Positions 1 through 5,504 of a DNA stretch of 6,496 nucleotides are shown piece by piece; the stretch's first letter is position 1; every line of letters begins with the position of its first letter. Source of the DNA: Hymenobacter sp. (GTDB lineage Bacteria > Bacteroidota > Bacteroidia > Cytophagales > Hymenobacteraceae); NCBI GenBank assembly GCA_025362615.1, contig JANYFQ010000626.1, forward strand, positions 1-6,496. Reading direction: 5' to 3'. The position numbers were made by a program, and so were the translations under genes. The notes under the pieces were generated by a model that was not told the DNA's origin, ran no database searches, and saw only the letters and a list, made by a program, of their open reading frames with translations.

Positions 1-233
1 CCGCAGCCGCCGCCTACTTTGCCGCCGTTGGCCCCGCCGGCCCCTTCGCGGTAGCTCTCGAAACTGGTTTCGGGGGTCTCGACGGTTTTACTGCCCAGCT
101 TCATGTCCTCGTCGTTGAGGTACACTTTCTGGTAGGCCGCCACCGACACGCAGCCGGGCAGCGCGGCCCCGAGCGGCAGCAACAGCAGCCCCAGCAGCAG
201 GCGAAGGCGCGGAAATAAGAATCGGTTTTTCAT
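1..233 (-). CDS. DUF4266 domain small lipoprotein (3' end off the window)
   Basis: Small envelope lipoprotein of the DUF4266 family; its molecular role is not known to me. Seventy-seven residues are visible from the ATG at 233, and the frame is still open at the left edge. Residues 1-27 form a lipoprotein signal peptide (MKNRF start, Leu-rich core) ending in the lipobox LPGC, so Cys28 should be lipidated. The mature part has the family pattern VAAYQKVYLNDEDMKL (about 31-46), then SFESYREGAGG (57-67) and a glycine-rich tail GGKVGGGC reaching Cys77. Relatives, as I recall them, end a few residues later in a GCGCN-like cysteine tail, so only a few codons are probably missing. It starts 19 bp after the ApbE-like gene stops, on the same strand, which indicates co-transcription. 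No Shine-Dalgarno site is visible, as is usual in this phylum. The family assignment rests on the LNDEDM and glycine/cysteine tail pattern plus gene order. Confidence 0.85.
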   Translation of the reverse strand, partial: MKNRFLFPRLRLLLGLLLLPLGAALPGCVSVAAYQKVYLNDEDMKLGSKTVETPETSFESYREGAGGANGGKVGGGC

Positions 234-252
234 GGTCATAGCACACATAAAA

Positions 253-1314
253 TCATGGTTTTGCGGCGGGCGCGGGCGTAGTGCCGTGGTAAAAATTCAG
301 CGTCATGCCCCGCGAGGCCAGCGTGCGGTTGTCGTCGGTTATGAGCGTGCAATCGACGCCTTTGAGCTGGTTGATGAAGGCCAGACCGGCGGTTGGGCCC
401 TTCACAAAAACAACTTCGTCCAGGCCATCGGCCAGCTCCACGTCGGGGCACAGAATCGTGACCGAGCGCAGCCCCACCGACGGGTAGCCGGTGTGCGGGT
501 TGATGATGTGCCCGTACACCTGCCCATCAACCGTAAAATACTGCTCGTAGTTGCCGGCCGTAACCACGGCCATGTCGGTAACATCGACCCAGGCGGCCAC
601 CGCGTTCGGGTGGTCGGGGTCGCCGATGGCCACGCGCCAGAGCGAGCCGTCGGCCTGCCGCCCCCAGCAGTAAATATCGCCCGAGCCGTTCAGCAGCCCG
701 CCCTTGATGCCCAGTTTGTCGAGCACCGCCCGGGCCCGGCGCAGGCCGTAGCCTTGCAGGATGCCCGCCAGGTTGATGCGCATCCCTTTTTCGGGCAGAA
801 AAACGGTATGCTTGTCCGCATCGAGCCGAATTTTCTGCCAGCCAATGCGCCGCACCGATGCCCGCACGGCGGCCGAATCGGGCAGCGCCGGATGGGCCTG
901 CCGGTCGAACCTGTAGAGCTTGTCGGCGCTGGCGAAGGTGATGTCGAAGGCCCCGTCGCTGAGGCGCGACAGGTTGAGGGTGCGGGCAATGAGGTCGAAG
1001 GTTTCGGCCGACACGGCCACCGGCCGTAGCCCCGCCGCCCGGTTGATGCGCACGACCTCGGAGGTCGAATCCCAGAACGACAGCAGCCGGTCGATGCGCC
1101 GCACCTCGCCCAGGCCCGCGCGCAGGGCCCGCTGCCCGGCCGAATCGTCGGGCGCCACCACCGTGAAGGTAAAATGCGAGCCCATGAGGCGGGCGCTGCG
1201 CGTGAAAGTGTGGCGCGGAACCGCCGCCGGACCCTGGGCGCGACTAAGCTGGCTGACCAGCAGCAAAGCCAGCACCAGGTACAAGGGCAGAACGGGTTTC
1301 CGGCGGTTTCGCAT
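253..1314 (-). CDS. apbE: ApbE-like FAD:protein FMN transferase, exported, with altered signature residues
   Basis: ApbE enzymes move FMN from FAD onto a Ser/Thr of exported redox proteins, using Mg2+. This 353-residue protein has a signal peptide (about 1-26, cleavage near SRA|QG), so it should act outside the cytoplasm. The family motifs appear in order: MGSHFTF (44-50), SFWDSTSEVVRIN (79-91), GAFDITFA (121-128), INLAGILQGYG (180-190), LNGSGDI (208-214), AVVTAGNY (249-256), HIINPHTGYP (269-278) and ADGLDE (295-300). Several usually conserved residues differ: the Lys of the G-x-x-K-G-Y motif is Gln187, the Asp of HIIDP is Asn272, and the Thr of ADALAT (a metal ligand in characterised members) is Glu300. 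His269 and Asp296 are kept. Activity is therefore uncertain although the fold is clear. The ATG at 1314 is the only start that gives a signal peptide directly; longer in-frame starts run into the thioredoxin gene. It lies 89 bp after the thioredoxin gene and 19 bp before the DUF4266 gene. Confidence 0.93.
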   Translation of the reverse strand: MRNRRKPVLPLYLVLALLLVSQLSRAQGPAAVPRHTFTRSARLMGSHFTFTVVAPDDSAGQRALRAGLGEVRRIDRLLSFWDSTSEVVRINRAAGLRPVAVSAETFDLIARTLNLSRLSDGAFDITFASADKLYRFDRQAHPALPDSAAVRASVRRIGWQKIRLDADKHTVFLPEKGMRINLAGILQGYGLRRARAVLDKLGIKGGLLNGSGDIYCWGRQADGSLWRVAIGDPDHPNAVAAWVDVTDMAVVTAGNYEQYFTVDGQVYGHIINPHTGYPSVGLRSVTILCPDVELADGLDEVVFVKGPTAGLAFINQLKGVDCTLITDDNRTLASRGMTLNFYHGTTPAPAAKP

Positions 1315-1328
1315 CGGGGTGATAACAG

Positions 1329-1362
1329 CCGCGGGGCCGGCAATGGCTGCCGAACCCCGCGG
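1329..1362. other. Hairpin between thioredoxin and apbE genes
   Basis: Imperfect inverted repeat in the 89-bp gap of the operon. The outer arms ccgcgggg (1329-1336) and ccccgcgg (1355-1362) are perfect 8-bp complements. Inside them cggca (1338-1342) pairs with tgccg (1348-1352) around the loop atggc. On the transcribed minus strand the hairpin ends 14 nt before the apbE start codon. No T-run follows, so it is not a classical terminator. It could stabilise or process the message, or mask the apbE start; this is inference. Confidence 0.5.
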
Positions 1363-1403
1363 GCAGCATCTTAAAGTTTGCTTAGAGCGTGGATGCAGAA
1401 GTT

Positions 1404-2144
1404 CTAAAGCGTCGGCACCACCTTTTTCAGGTAGGCTTCGAAGGCGGCGGGGCCGCCGGCGATGTAGCCGGTTTTGGCCAGCACCTTGCCCTCGGGCGAG
1501 ATGACGACCGCCAGCGGGAAGTCGCCTTCGCGGTTGAGCTGGGCGGCGGCGGCATCGTTCATTTTCTGCTGGGCGGCCGGGAGCTGGTTCTTCTTCATGC
1601 GCGGGAAATCGAAGTGCGCCAGCACCAGCTTGCCCTGGGCGTAGGCCAGAAACTCGGGCTTCGAGAACACCTCCTGCTCGTACATAATGCAAGGCTTGCA
1701 CCAGTCGGAGCCCGAAAAAACGGCCAGCACGGGCCGGTTGGCGGCTTTGGCGGCGGCGCGGGCGGCGTCGAGGTCGGTGAGCCAGCCGGTTGCTATTTCG
1801 GCAGCGGGCGCGGCCAGCACGGCGCTGGCAGCTGTCAGTACCCGCGCATCGGCAGCGGCGGGCGCAACTACTTGTTGAGCTGCCCTTTGGTCAACCATTG
1901 GGGCCGCTATTTGGTCAGTCACTGGGGCGGCCGTTGGGTCAGCCGTTGGGGCGGATGCCACTGGGGCGGGCGCCACGGTTACGTTGCTTTTGGTCGCGGC
2001 GCCGGTGGCGCTGGTGGTTTTGGCTTTCACCTTATTATTCTTGACCTTGACGGTGGTTTTCTGGGCCAGCGCAGGACCAGCACTCAGCAGGGCCAGGCCG
2101 AGGGCCAGCGTGCGGGCAGCGTTGAAAGCGGGAGAGAATTTCAT
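1404..2144 (-). CDS. Secreted thioredoxin-family protein with CKPC active site and long repeat-containing linker
   Basis: Exported thiol-disulfide protein of 246 residues. A signal peptide covers about 1-27 (cleavage near ALA|Q). A low-complexity stretch rich in Ala, Thr, Val, Pro and Lys (about 28-117) follows, then a thioredoxin domain (about 119-246). The domain shows GWLTDLDAA (120-128), VFSGSDWCKPC (142-152) with redox cysteines 149 and 152, the block FDFPRMKKNQLP (178-189), and GDFPLAVV (207-214), whose Pro210 is the expected cis-proline facing the active site. This SGSDWCxPC / DFPRxKKN pattern is what I know from thioredoxin-family proteins encoded beside ApbE, DUF4266 and DUF3570 in Bacteroidota. 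Those usually lack the roughly 90-residue linker, part of which is an 8-residue repeat. The ATG at 2144 is preferred over one at 2210, which would add 22 residues ahead of the signal peptide. It is the first gene of a probable operon with the ApbE-like and DUF4266 genes; it may keep exported cysteines reduced, perhaps those of the DUF4266 lipoprotein (inference). Confidence 0.92.
   Translation of the reverse strand: MKFSPAFNAARTLALGLALLSAGPALAQKTTVKVKNNKVKAKTTSATGAATKSNVTVAPAPVASAPTADPTAAPVTDQIAAPMVDQRAAQQVVAPAAADARVLTAASAVLAAPAAEIATGWLTDLDAARAAAKAANRPVLAVFSGSDWCKPCIMYEQEVFSKPEFLAYAQGKLVLAHFDFPRMKKNQLPAAQQKMNDAAAAQLNREGDFPLAVVISPEGKVLAKTGYIAGGPAAFEAYLKKVVPTL
1881..1952 (-). repeat. Three 24-bp degenerate tandem repeats inside the thioredoxin gene linker
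   Basis: Three contiguous 24-bp units encode residues 65-88 of the thioredoxin-family protein as APTADPTA, APVTDQIA and APMVDQRA, with the consensus A-P-x-x-D-x-x-A. On the plus strand the units share the core ggtca-n-y-c followed by tggggc. The period keeps the reading frame, so copy number could change linker length without breaking the gene. Confidence 0.7.
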
Positions 2145-2260
2145 GGCGAGTTGAAAGGGATGAGTAGCCGCAGACCAGCCGCGACAACCTGTGAGTGAAT
2201 ACAGCTTCACCCGGCGTAAGTTAAATATGCCCGGGTAGAACCTTACATTACCGGTGTTAC

Positions 2261-2290
2261 CAAAATTCTGGCCATATCATGAAAGGGGAA
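2261..2290 (-). promoter_or_regulatory. Weak Bacteroidota-type promoter candidate for the thioredoxin operon
   Basis: Read on the minus strand, TTC (2290-2288), a 19-nt spacer and GAATTTTG (2268-2261) resemble the TTG-N19-TAnnTTTG pattern with one mismatch in each element. The site lies in an AT-richer stretch between the amylase stop and the thioredoxin start and would leave a leader of about 110 nt. No better match was seen in this 227-bp gap. No clear terminator for the amylase gene is visible here either, so read-through into the operon cannot be excluded. Confidence 0.2.
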
Positions 2291-2371
2291 TGAATAAAGC
2301 AGCTTCAGGGTACTTGCCTGACATACGGGCCGCCGGGGGCGTTCTGCATCTTCTGCTGGGTCGAGTATAAA

Positions 2372-3763
2372 CTACTGCCACACCTGGTAGCCGTGCGGCG
2401 GCAGCGTCGCGCCGGGGGCCGTGGTGCCAGCCGCTGCGCCAAACAACTCGTGCCAGGCCGGCCCCGGCGGCAGCGCCACGGCCTGCGGCCGGTCGGTCAG
2501 ATTGGCCAGCACCACCACGGCCGCCGCGCCCCGGCGGCGCTCGAAGGCCACCACGCCCGGCGGCGCGGGCAGCAGCCGAAACCCGGCGCAGGCATCGAAA
2601 TTCCGCAGGGCCGGGTGGCGGTTGTGCAGGCGCAGGAGTTGGGTGTAGAAGGGTTGGAGCGGGAAATCAGCCCACGCGATGGTGTCTTTGTCGAAGAAGC
2701 GGAGACGCTTTTTGAGGGCTGCTTCCTGGCCGCTGTACACCATCGGGAGGCCGGGCAGCAGGGCCGCTACCACGGCCAGGGGCTGGGCGTTGGGGCCGAG
2801 GCGCTCGTACTCGGTGCCGTCCCAGGCGTTCACGTCGTGCGAGCTGGTGAAGTTCATGAGCTGTACGCCGGGCGGATACATCCGGCGCTCGGCGGCGAAG
2901 TAGGCGGGCAGGGCGGCGGTGGTTTTGGTGCCTTGGGCCAGGCTGTCGAGCAGGTAGTGCAGGCGCAGGGCGTAGTTGGCATCGAAGGACTTTTCGAGCA
3001 GATGGGTGTGCGGCGTAAACACGCCCTTCGGCAGAAAGGGCGGGCTGTGCAGTTCGTCCCACTCGGCGAGCATAAATACGGGCTTGATTTTGTTGAGTTC
3101 TGCCCGCGAGGTTTCCCAGAAATCCGTCGGCACCAGGCCCGCCACGTCGGCCCGAAAGCCATCGAAGCCGGCTTCCGTCACCCAAAACTTCATGCTCTCG
3201 GTCATGTACTGGCGCAAGGCGGGGCGGCGGTAGTCAAAGTCCACCACGTCCTGCCAATCGGCCACGGGCGGCACGAGGCCGCCTTTCGCGTCGCGGGTGT
3301 ACCAGTCGGGGTGCTGCTGCACGAGGGCGTTGTCCCAGCTGCTGTGGTTGGCCACCCAATCCAGAATAACGTGCATCCGGCGCCGGTGCGCCTCCTTGAT
3401 AAAGTGCCGCAGGTCGGCCATTGTGCCAAATTCCGGGTTCACGGCCCGGTAGTCGCGGATGGAATACTGGCTGCCCAGCGTGCCCTTGCGCTTGAGGCGG
3501 CCGATGGGCTGCACCGGCATCAGCCAGAGCACACTCACCCCCATTTTTTGCAGCCGGTCGAGGTGCGGCTCGATGGCCCGAAACGTGCCTTCGGGCGTGT
3601 ACTGGCGCTGGTTTATCTGGTAGAGCGCAGCCGTATCGGCCCAGGCCGGATGACGGAGCGTGAACGGGGCCGGCGGCGGCGGGCAGGCCGTTTGGACGGC
3701 GGGGCGCGGGCCGGGGCAGGCCGTGAGCAGCAACCCCAGCAGCGGCAGAAGGCGTGAAAGCAT
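2372..3763 (-). CDS. GH13 alpha-amylase family lipoprotein
   Basis: Predicted alpha-glucan hydrolase of 463 residues, exported and membrane-anchored. The signal sequence ends in the lipobox LTAC with Cys16; a short Pro/Ala-rich spacer (17-33) leads into the (beta/alpha)8 barrel. The GH13 conserved regions are all present: DWVANH (135-140); GFDGFRADVA (199-208) with nucleophile Asp206; FMLAEWDE (230-237) with acid/base Glu234; and FTSSHD (305-310) with His309 and the stabilising Asp310. VYSGQE (342-347) and a short C-terminal beta domain (about 395-463) complete it. The catalytic triad is intact. No carbohydrate-binding module is seen, and no SusC/SusD-type gene lies in the window, so it looks like a stand-alone enzyme for starch or maltodextrin breakdown in the periplasm or at the outer membrane. 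The exact specificity cannot be read from the motifs. The start at 3763 gives the lipobox and sits 4 nt after a CTTTG promoter box; longer starts read through the upstream repeats. The divergent neighbour is a membrane AraC-type regulator. Confidence 0.93.
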   Translation of the reverse strand: MLSRLLPLLGLLLTACPGPRPAVQTACPPPPAPFTLRHPAWADTAALYQINQRQYTPEGTFRAIEPHLDRLQKMGVSVLWLMPVQPIGRLKRKGTLGSQYSIRDYRAVNPEFGTMADLRHFIKEAHRRRMHVILDWVANHSSWDNALVQQHPDWYTRDAKGGLVPPVADWQDVVDFDYRRPALRQYMTESMKFWVTEAGFDGFRADVAGLVPTDFWETSRAELNKIKPVFMLAEWDELHSPPFLPKGVFTPHTHLLEKSFDANYALRLHYLLDSLAQGTKTTAALPAYFAAERRMYPPGVQLMNFTSSHDVNAWDGTEYERLGPNAQPLAVVAALLPGLPMVYSGQEAALKKRLRFFDKDTIAWADFPLQPFYTQLLRLHNRHPALRNFDACAGFRLLPAPPGVVAFERRRGAAAVVVLANLTDRPQAVALPPGPAWHELFGAAAGTTAPGATLPPHGYQVWQ

Positions 3764-3767
3764 GGCG

Positions 3768-3775
3768 CAAAGTAA
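3768..3775 (-). promoter_or_regulatory. Promoter -7 box for the GH13 lipoprotein gene
   Basis: On the minus strand TTACTTTG is followed by CGCC and then the ATG. This matches the Bacteroidota -7 consensus TAnnTTTG except at its second base. A TTG lies 22 nt upstream, slightly more than the usual 19-20. The transcript would be nearly leaderless. The repeat arrays lie immediately upstream, overlapping or abutting the -33 region. Confidence 0.4.
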
Positions 3776-3790
3776 GGGGCCGGGTGTTTT

Positions 3791-3850
3791 CGGAACGCAA
3801 GGTTTCCTCCCGGCACGAAAGGTTTCCTTCCAGTACGAAAGGTTTTTTAC
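3791..3850. repeat. Three 20-bp imperfect tandem repeats
   Basis: Units at 3791-3810, 3811-3830 and 3831-3850 share the core acgaaaggttt (acgcaaggttt in the first), with pyrimidine-rich ends. They follow directly upstream of the amylase promoter and pass almost without gap into the 21-bp array. Because the period is 20, they shift frame between units, which argues against a coding role. Confidence 0.75.
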
Positions 3851-3852
3851 CC

Positions 3853-3999
3853 GAAAGCACTTTATGGGAGCCGGGGAGCCCCGTGGACCTGTCGGAAAGC
3901 CCCGTGGACCTATCGGAAAGCACTTTGTGCGAGCCAGCAAGCCCCGTGGACCTACCGGGAAGCACTTTAGGCAAGCCGGGATGCCCCGTAAACCTTCCG
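3853..3999. repeat. Seven contiguous 21-bp repeats of two types (A-B-B-A-B-A-B)
   Basis: Units begin at 3853, 3874, 3895, 3916, 3937, 3958 and 3979 with no spacer. Type A (units 1, 4 and 6) has the core GRAAGCACTTT, then ends in a GAGCC- or AAGCC-like sequence. Type B (units 2, 3, 5 and 7) has the core AGCCCCGTGGACCT (TGCCCCGTAAACCT in the last) and ends in YCG. The two types share the 5' GnnAGC part and differ in the second half. The array sits in the 433-bp gap between two divergent genes. Since 21 is a multiple of three, it stays open in several frames and produces spurious ORFs. It could be a protein-binding array for the divergent regulator or a selfish intergenic repeat; the sequence alone does not decide. 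Confidence 0.85.
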
Positions 4000-4008
4000 G
4001 GACACAGC

Positions 4009-4099
4009 GAAGCTGTTTAGACAGTCCGGTTTGGTGCGGGCGGGCGGGGTTGTGGCCGCCCGCACCGCCTGGGCCGCAACCACCTTTTTAAACAGCTTC
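4009..4099. repeat. 91-bp nested inverted-repeat element
   Basis: The outer arms gaagctgttta (4009-4019) and taaacagcttc (4089-4099) are perfect 11-bp complements. Nested within them, ggtgcgggcgg (4033-4043) and ccgcccgcacc (4056-4066) are a second perfect 11-bp pair around a 12-nt loop. The trinucleotide agc flanks both ends (4006-4008 and 4100-4102), which could be a short target duplication or chance. No transposase is nearby. It may be a hairpin-forming mobile-element relic (MITE-like) or a structured regulatory element upstream of the AraC-type gene. A smaller 7-bp palindrome, cgccccg/cggggcg, follows at 4121-4141. Confidence 0.7.
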
Positions 4100-4181
4100 A
4101 GCACCAGGAGCAAAACGGCCCGCCCCGGCGGTCGCGGGGCGCAACAGCCGGCCTCAGAACCCCCAACCCGGCCCGCGCCTG

Positions 4182-4189
4182 CATCTTTG
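4182..4189 (+). promoter_or_regulatory. Promoter -7 box for the AraC-type regulator
   Basis: CATCTTTG matches TAnnTTTG except at the first base and is followed by CGGCCTC and the ATG at 4197. The CTTTGCGG context just before a start codon is common in this phylum. No TTG is seen at the expected -33 spacing, so the site is only moderately supported. The transcript would have a very short leader. Confidence 0.45.
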
Positions 4190-4196
4190 CGGCCTC

Positions 4197-5339
4197 ATGC
4201 TGCAACTCGACCTCACGCCGTTGTCGGCGGCCCTGTTGGCGGTGGTGGCCCAGGCGCTGTTTGCGGCCGGGCTGCTGGCCGCCGCGCCCCTCAACCGGGT
4301 GCCCAACCGCTTTCTGGCCCTGCTCATGGCCGCCATCGCCCTGTGGCTGCTCGACGGCCTGGCCCGCGTGGGGGGGCTGTACGCCCGCCACCCCGGCCTT
4401 TATTTTTCGCCCATCTATTACTCGTTGGGCTTCGGGCCGCTGCTTTATTTCTACGTCCGCAGCCTCACCAACGCGGGGTTTCGGTGGCGGGCGGCCCACG
4501 GCTGGCACTTCGGGCCGGTGGCGGCGCAGGCGGCGCTTTACGGCTGGCTGCGGCTGCAACCCTACGCCGAGCGCAACAACTTCTGGCAGCACGTTCACCG
4601 GCCCGTTACCTACCGGCTAGAGTTCGTGGGTACTTGGGTTTCGCTGCTGCTGTACTTGTTTTTAAGCCTGCGCCTGCTCCGTCGTTACGAGCGCTGGCTG
4701 ACGGACAATTTCTCCGAAACCTCGCGCCTGCGGCTGCGCTGGCTGCGGGTGCTGCTGCTGCTGCTGGCCCTCGTGAGCGGGCAATGGTTCGTCGAAATCG
4801 TGCTGCGCGAGTTCTTCGGCACGTACTACCGGTACGATTATTCGACCGAACTACTGGGCGTGGTCGTCTTCGTGATTGGGGTGGTAGGCCTGCGCCAGGC
4901 CGATATGCAAGCCGTGCAATTCGTGCCCGACGGCGAAGCCGAAGCCCCCGCAACCGACCACCTCCCCGCCGCTGCTGCCACCCCAACGGCCCCGCCCCCT
5001 ACCGCGCCCGACCCCGCCCTGCTCGCCCGCATCACGGCGGCCCTGGCCGACGACCACCTCTACCAAAACCCGACCCTCACGCTGGCCGAGCTGGCGGCTC
5101 ATTTGGGCCTGCCGCCCAAGTCGGTATCGGCGGCCATCAACGCGGGCTTCGGCCGCACCTTCAACGACCTCGTGAACGGCTACCGCGTGGCCGAAGTCCA
5201 GCGCCGCCTCGCCGCCCCCGATGCCCGCCGTTTCACCCTGCTGGCCATCGCCCTCGACAGCGGCTTCAACTCGAAAACCACCTTCAACCGCATCTTCAAG
5301 CAAGTCACGGGCGTAGCCCCAAGCGAGTTTGAGGGGTGA
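4197..5339 (+). CDS. Seven-transmembrane AraC-family transcriptional regulator
   Basis: Membrane-bound one-component regulator of 380 residues. Seven hydrophobic segments lie at about 10-30, 38-60, 69-90, 102-120, 143-162, 183-205 and 217-234. A flexible Ala/Pro/Thr-rich cytoplasmic linker (about 244-272) joins them to a C-terminal AraC/XylS DNA-binding domain (about 274-379). Its first helix-turn-helix is LTLAELAAHLGLPPKSVSAA (294-313), followed by the linking helix with NGYRVAEVQRRL (327-338). The second is TLLAIALDSGFNSKTTFNRI (347-366) and ends FKQVTGVAPSEF, the classic AraC signature. This architecture is frequent in Bacteroidota; the membrane half presumably senses an extracellular or membrane signal, unknown here. 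The start follows a CTTTGC box by a few bases. It is divergent from the GH13 lipoprotein gene with 433 bp of repeat-rich DNA between, so control of that gene is plausible but inferred. There are no downstream partners on its strand in this window. Confidence 0.93.
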   Translation: MLQLDLTPLSAALLAVVAQALFAAGLLAAAPLNRVPNRFLALLMAAIALWLLDGLARVGGLYARHPGLYFSPIYYSLGFGPLLYFYVRSLTNAGFRWRAAHGWHFGPVAAQAALYGWLRLQPYAERNNFWQHVHRPVTYRLEFVGTWVSLLLYLFLSLRLLRRYERWLTDNFSETSRLRLRWLRVLLLLLALVSGQWFVEIVLREFFGTYYRYDYSTELLGVVVFVIGVVGLRQADMQAVQFVPDGEAEAPATDHLPAAAATPTAPPPTAPDPALLARITAALADDHLYQNPTLTLAELAAHLGLPPKSVSAAINAGFGRTFNDLVNGYRVAEVQRRLAAPDARRFTLLAIALDSGFNSKTTFNRIFKQVTGVAPSEFEG

Positions 5340-5401
5340 TGAGGGGACAATGTTGCGAAAGCAGCCGCTGGGCCTACTCGCTCATTGATTTCACGCCGCG
5401 T

Positions 5402-5503
5402 ACCCCGAAGGGGTTCCACAACAAAACCCCAGGGTTGGCGACCAGCGGGAGCCTACCCTGGGTAACGACACCCCGCCCCACCCGAACCCCAACGGGGTTC
5501 CAC
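5402..5503. repeat. REP-like element with two direct copies of a palindromic CCCC/GGGG motif
   Basis: Two 18-nt copies (5402-5419 and 5486-5503), identical at 16 positions, read accccnanggggttccac; each can fold as a 4-5 bp CCCC/GGGG hairpin. Between them cccagggt (5428-5435) pairs with accctggg (5455-5462). This type of palindromic intergenic repeat is common in Bacteroidota genomes and often yields spurious small hypothetical proteins. It lies 62 bp after the AraC-type stop codon and may also terminate or stabilise that transcript, although no T-run is present. Confidence 0.6.
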
Positions 5504-5504
5504 G

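Noticed and set aside
232..1029. Long plus-strand ORF opposite the ApbE-like gene (and similar ones at 1389-2198 and 2393-3757)
   Set aside because: High-GC antisense shadows: compositionally biased translations without recognisable domains, while the minus-strand frames carry complete family motifs.
1315..1701. Upstream extension of the ApbE-like protein into the thioredoxin gene
   Set aside because: The added residues are a shadow of the thioredoxin coding frame and would place the clear signal peptide in mid-protein.
1994..2011. Possible flavinylation site TGAAT in the thioredoxin linker (residues 47-51)
   Set aside because: The acceptor position of the S/T-G-A-S/T motif is alanine, there is no FMN-binding domain and no preceding Asp; it is within low-complexity Ala/Thr sequence.
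2145..2210. Longer start for the thioredoxin protein at 2210
   Set aside because: It adds 22 residues with cysteine and no signal-like character ahead of a well-formed signal peptide beginning at the ATG at 2144.
3764..3940. N-terminal extension of the GH13 protein by 59 residues to an upstream ATG
   Set aside because: The extension reads through repeats, would bury the lipobox signal peptide internally, and passes upstream of the CTTTG promoter box.
3853..3999. CRISPR array
   Set aside because: The 21-bp units are contiguous with no spacers, they are of two types, and no cas gene is present.
3754..4020. Plus-strand ORF of 88 residues with a 7-residue periodic peptide (SPVDLSE-like units) across the repeats
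   Set aside because: The periodicity simply reflects the 21-bp DNA repeats, several other frames are open for the same reason, the adjoining 20-bp units break any protein period, and it overlaps the start of the amylase gene with no initiation signal.
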